NCBI GenBank assembly: GCA_963169595.1
Contig: CAUJFM010000277.1
Location: forward strand, 1 to 5,423
DNA: 5,423 nucleotides
Source of the DNA: Bacteroidota bacterium
Lineage (GTDB): Bacteria > Bacteroidota > Bacteroidia > Flavobacteriales_F > PHOS-HE28
Direction of reading: 5' to 3'
Every line of letters begins with the position of its first letter. Within the stretch, counting starts at the first letter, position 1. The position numbers and the translations under genes are program-made. The notes beneath the pieces were generated by a model, which saw only the letters and a list, made by a program, of their open reading frames with translations, searched no databases and had not been told where the DNA came from. Of this stretch, positions 3,226-5,423 are shown in pieces.

Positions 3226-5423
3226 ATGAGCAAACTGACGCTACGAAGTCGGACCGTGCTGGGTCTGTGCGCGCTGCTGTTGAGCGCGGCCGGCCTGGCA
3301 CAAGCGGGCCGTCCTGCGCACCGCGCTGGCGCCGCATCGGACCCGGTCCATGACCATGGGCATCACGACATTGATGCCCTGCTGAACATGCACGACCAGG
3401 AGATCCATTTCACGGAGAACAAGGGGCAGTTCAGCCCCGGTGTGCTCTTCCGAGCGGACTTCCCCTACGGACAGGCGGTGGCCACCCCCCAAGGCATGGT
3501 GGTGACGGCCTTCGACCCCGTGGAAGTGGACAAACGCATTGCGGATGGCTTCGCGATCGAGGAGGAGCAGCGCCAGGGACGTCCGGCGCGTGAGCTCACC
3601 TGGAGGCGGCGCGGCCATGCGTGGCAGCTGCGTTTCGTGGGCGGCAACGCAACGGTGCGTACCGAGGGCCGCGACGCCCACCCCGAGGTGTCCAACTACT
3701 TCGTGGGCGATCGCCAGGCAACCGACGTGCGCAGCTTCCAGGAAGTGTGGTACCGCGACGTTTACCCGGGCATCGATGTGCGCTACTACCCGGCCAAGGA
3801 CGGCTCGTTGGAGTATGACCTGATCGTGATGCCGGGCGCTGACGCCGGCCGCATCGCCATCGCCCACGACGGCATCGGCAAGATGCGCGTGAACGAGCAG
3901 GGCGAACTGCTGATCGAGACCCTGCTGGGCGAACTGGCCCACCCGGCGCCCTATGTGTACCAGCGGATCAACGGCAAGGAGATCGCCGTGGCCAGCCGCT
4001 ACACGATCGAAGGGGCGAACACCCTCCGCTTCGAGCTGGGGGCCTATGACAAGCGGCATCCGCTGGTGATCGACCCGATCGCCATGCGCTGGGCCACCTG
4101 GATCAACACGAACAGCAGTGGCGACAATCACGGCCACTGCATCTGGGTGGACCCCACTGATGGCGCCATTTACGTGGTGGCACGTGTGGTGGGCACCACC
4201 GACCAGATCACCCCGGGCGCCTTCGATGAAACGGCCAACGGCAACCTGGAGATGATCGTGGGCAAGTACCTTGAGCCTTCCACGGTGGGCGGCAGCGGCA
4301 CCCGCGTGTGGCAGACCTACATCGGTGGCGGTGGTGACGACAACCCCTATGCCATGGAGCAGGGCCCGGACGGGAACCTGTACATCACCGGCCAGACGAG
4401 CAGCACCAACTTCCCCCTGCTTGGCGGCAGCGCCTTCACCGGCAGCAGCATCAACCAACAGGCCCAGAGCGACATTGACATCTTCGTCCTGAAGATCAAC
4501 ACGGCGGGCAACAGCATCAAGGCCGCCGTGGTGGGCGGCAATGGCGCGGACGACAACTACGATGTGCGCCTGGCGGCCAACGGCGACGTGTTCGTGGCCG
4601 GCAGCACCACCAGCACCAACCTGTCCACGCTGAACTCCGGCAGCGGTGCCAGCAACACCAACAATGGCGGCGCGGATGTGCTGCTGTTCCGGATCAACCA
4701 GGACCTGAGCAGCCTGGTGTGGATGCGCAACTATGGCGGAAGCAGCACCGACCGTGCGAGCATCATGCTGCACAACCCCGTGAGCGGCGACCTCTTCGTG
4801 GGCGGCAACACCAGCAGCACCAACTTCCCCACGGTGAGCCCGCGGCAAAGCACCCGGGGTGGCACCAGCGCCGGTTTCATCCAGCGCTTGAACGGCACCA
4901 CGGCCGCCACGGTCTGGTCCTCCTACTTCAGCAGCGACGCCAACGACGATGCCAACCTGCTGTGCATGGAGTTCAATGCCGACCGCACGCAGCTCTACTT
5001 CGGTGGGGTGACCGAGGGCCTCAACAGCGCGAACATCACGGCCGGCGCCTACGATACGGGACACAACGGGAGCAACGACTTCTATGTGGCCCGGATGGGC
5101 ATCGACCAGAACTTCCTGGGTGGCACCTACGTGGGCGGCAGCGGCAACGAGGTGAACATGATGGGCCTGAACGTGGACCAGAACAACGATGTCTACGTGT
5201 TCGGCTACTCCAACAGCACCAACTTCCCGATGAGCACGGCACCGAACGTGCCGCTGCAGAGCACCAACCAGGGCAGCAACGACAAGGTCTTCTTCAAACT
5301 GGAGAGCGACCTCAGCGCACTGGAGTTCAGCACCTACTACGGCGGAACGGCCGACGATTACGATCCGGTGGGTGAGCGCGGCATCAAGTTCAGCAACTGC
5401 CGCATCTACACCATCGTCACCGC
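3226..5423 (+). CDS. Secreted SBBP-type beta-propeller protein with ENKGQ N-terminal domain (5' part)
   Basis: This frame is open from the ATG at 3226 to the window edge and gives 732 residues with no stop, so the gene is incomplete. Residues 1-27 are a type I signal peptide (basic start, core LGLCALLLSAAG, cleavage likely after AQA at 25-27). A histidine-rich linker follows. The domain from about 55 to 285 has hallmarks of the Bacteroidota 'ENKGQ' family: ENKGQF at 64-69, VYPGIDVRYYP at 179-189, LEYDLIV at 195-201, PGAD at 203-206 and LVIDP at 280-284. From about 291 come repeats of the SBBP beta-propeller kind, with YxGGxxxDD openings and GxTSSTNFP motifs. Such proteins are usually large and cell-surface or secreted, and often end in a type IX secretion sorting domain; that end lies outside the window. 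Substrate or ligand is unknown. Third positions are strongly G/C. A long open frame on the opposite strand is a by-product of this. Confidence 0.9.
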   Translation, partial: MSKLTLRSRTVLGLCALLLSAAGLAQAGRPAHRAGAASDPVHDHGHHDIDALLNMHDQEIHFTENKGQFSPGVLFRADFPYGQAVATPQGMVVTAFDPVEVDKRIADGFAIEEEQRQGRPARELTWRRRGHAWQLRFVGGNATVRTEGRDAHPEVSNYFVGDRQATDVRSFQEVWYRDVYPGIDVRYYPAKDGSLEYDLIVMPGADAGRIAIAHDGIGKMRVNEQGELLIETLLGELAHPAPYVYQRINGKEIAVASRYTIEGANTLRFELGAYDKRHPLVIDPIAMRWATWINTNSSGDNHGHCIWVDPTDGAIYVVARVVGTTDQITPGAFDETANGNLEMIVGKYLEPSTVGGSGTRVWQTYIGGGGDDNPYAMEQGPDGNLYITGQTSSTNFPLLGGSAFTGSSINQQAQSDIDIFVLKINTAGNSIKAAVVGGNGADDNYDVRLAANGDVFVAGSTTSTNLSTLNSGSGASNTNNGGADVLLFRINQDLSSLVWMRNYGGSSTDRASIMLHNPVSGDLFVGGNTSSTNFPTVSPRQSTRGGTSAGFIQRLNGTTAATVWSSYFSSDANDDANLLCMEFNADRTQLYFGGVTEGLNSANITAGAYDTGHNGSNDFYVARMGIDQNFLGGTYVGGSGNEVNMMGLNVDQNNDVYVFGYSNSTNFPMSTAPNVPLQSTNQGSNDKVFFKLESDLSALEFSTYYGGTADDYDPVGERGIKFSNCRIYTIVT
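4096..5423 (+). repeat. Beta-propeller modules of about 68 residues within the propeller gene
   Basis: Seven module openings are visible at about residues 292, 365, 435, 503, 567, 635 and 704 (TWINTN, TYIGGGGDD, VVGGNGADD, NYGGSSTD, SYFSSDANDD, TYVGGSGNE, TYYGGTADD), so the period is 64-73 residues. Later in several modules comes a GxTxSTNFP-like turn: at 389-397, 459-466, 527-535 and 660-668, degenerate near 593-600. At DNA level an 18-base word, AGCAGCACCAACTTCCCC, is identical at 4399-4416 and 4813-4830, and near-identical at 5212-5228. The seventh module runs off the window, so the total count is unknown. Confidence 0.8.

Noticed and set aside
3226..3310. Possible lipoprotein signal at Cys15 of the propeller protein.
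   Set aside because: The residue before the cysteine is Leu, not Gly/Ala/Ser, and the cysteine sits in mid-core; a type I site AQA follows at the expected place.
2969..3337. A 122-codon minus-strand frame over the small ORF and the start of the propeller gene.
   Set aside because: It covers the signal-peptide region of a well-supported plus-strand gene and has no domain; the plus-strand frames have better third-position bias.
3241..5064. A 607-codon minus-strand open frame opposite the propeller gene.
   Set aside because: Its product is a Val/Ala/His/Gly/Arg-rich mixture with no signal peptide or motif, as expected from reading a G/C-third-position gene backwards. The plus strand has a full signal peptide, domain hallmarks and repeats.

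Overview
The window looks like chromosomal DNA from a GC-rich member of the Bacteroidota. Three things point there. RecA carries Bacteroidota-type stretches (IDAEHAFDRFYA, CIFINQLREKIGVMFGNP). The right-hand gene encodes a secreted protein of the 'ENKGQ' N-terminal-domain plus SBBP beta-propeller type that is common in that phylum. No start codon has a clear Shine-Dalgarno sequence, while a TTTG-N19-nnnnTTTG promoter-like pair precedes the peroxiredoxin gene. Base composition is high in GC (about 60% by eye), and third codon positions are mostly G or C. That is unusual for the phylum but known in some environmental Flavobacteriales-like lineages. The placement is inference from these features only.

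Layout. Positions 1-101 hold the 3' end of an unidentified plus-strand gene. It ends tail to tail, with a 7-base overlap, against a minus-strand gene for a TPR-repeat lipoprotein (95-1129). To the right on the minus strand are recA (1197-2216) and a Bcp/PrxQ-type thiol peroxidase gene (2253-2726). Transcription order is bcp, recA, TPR lipoprotein. bcp and recA are 36 bases apart and probably form one transcript. A strong intrinsic terminator follows recA, and its U-tract ends 4 bases before the best start codon of the TPR gene. Positions 2727-3016 form a relatively AT-rich divergent control region with candidate promoters for both directions, inverted repeats and a recurring TTGAC motif. Rightward there is a short ORF for a 47-residue single-helix membrane peptide (3017-3160), a small GC-rich hairpin, and then a large open-ended gene (3226 to past 5423) for a secreted beta-propeller protein.

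How the genes work together. Bcp detoxifies peroxides and RecA repairs and recombines damaged DNA, so the leftward unit looks like an oxidative and DNA-damage stress unit. The TPR lipoprotein may be a readthrough passenger or may be transcribed separately. The rightward unit is a cell-surface or secretion unit with no obvious functional link to the leftward one.

I saw no tRNA, rRNA, insertion sequence, CRISPR array or phage gene. I did not find a convincing new multi-gene system. The items most worth a second look are the terminator abutting the TPR gene, the small membrane ORF ahead of the propeller gene, the motif-rich divergent promoter region, and the seven regular modules of the propeller protein.
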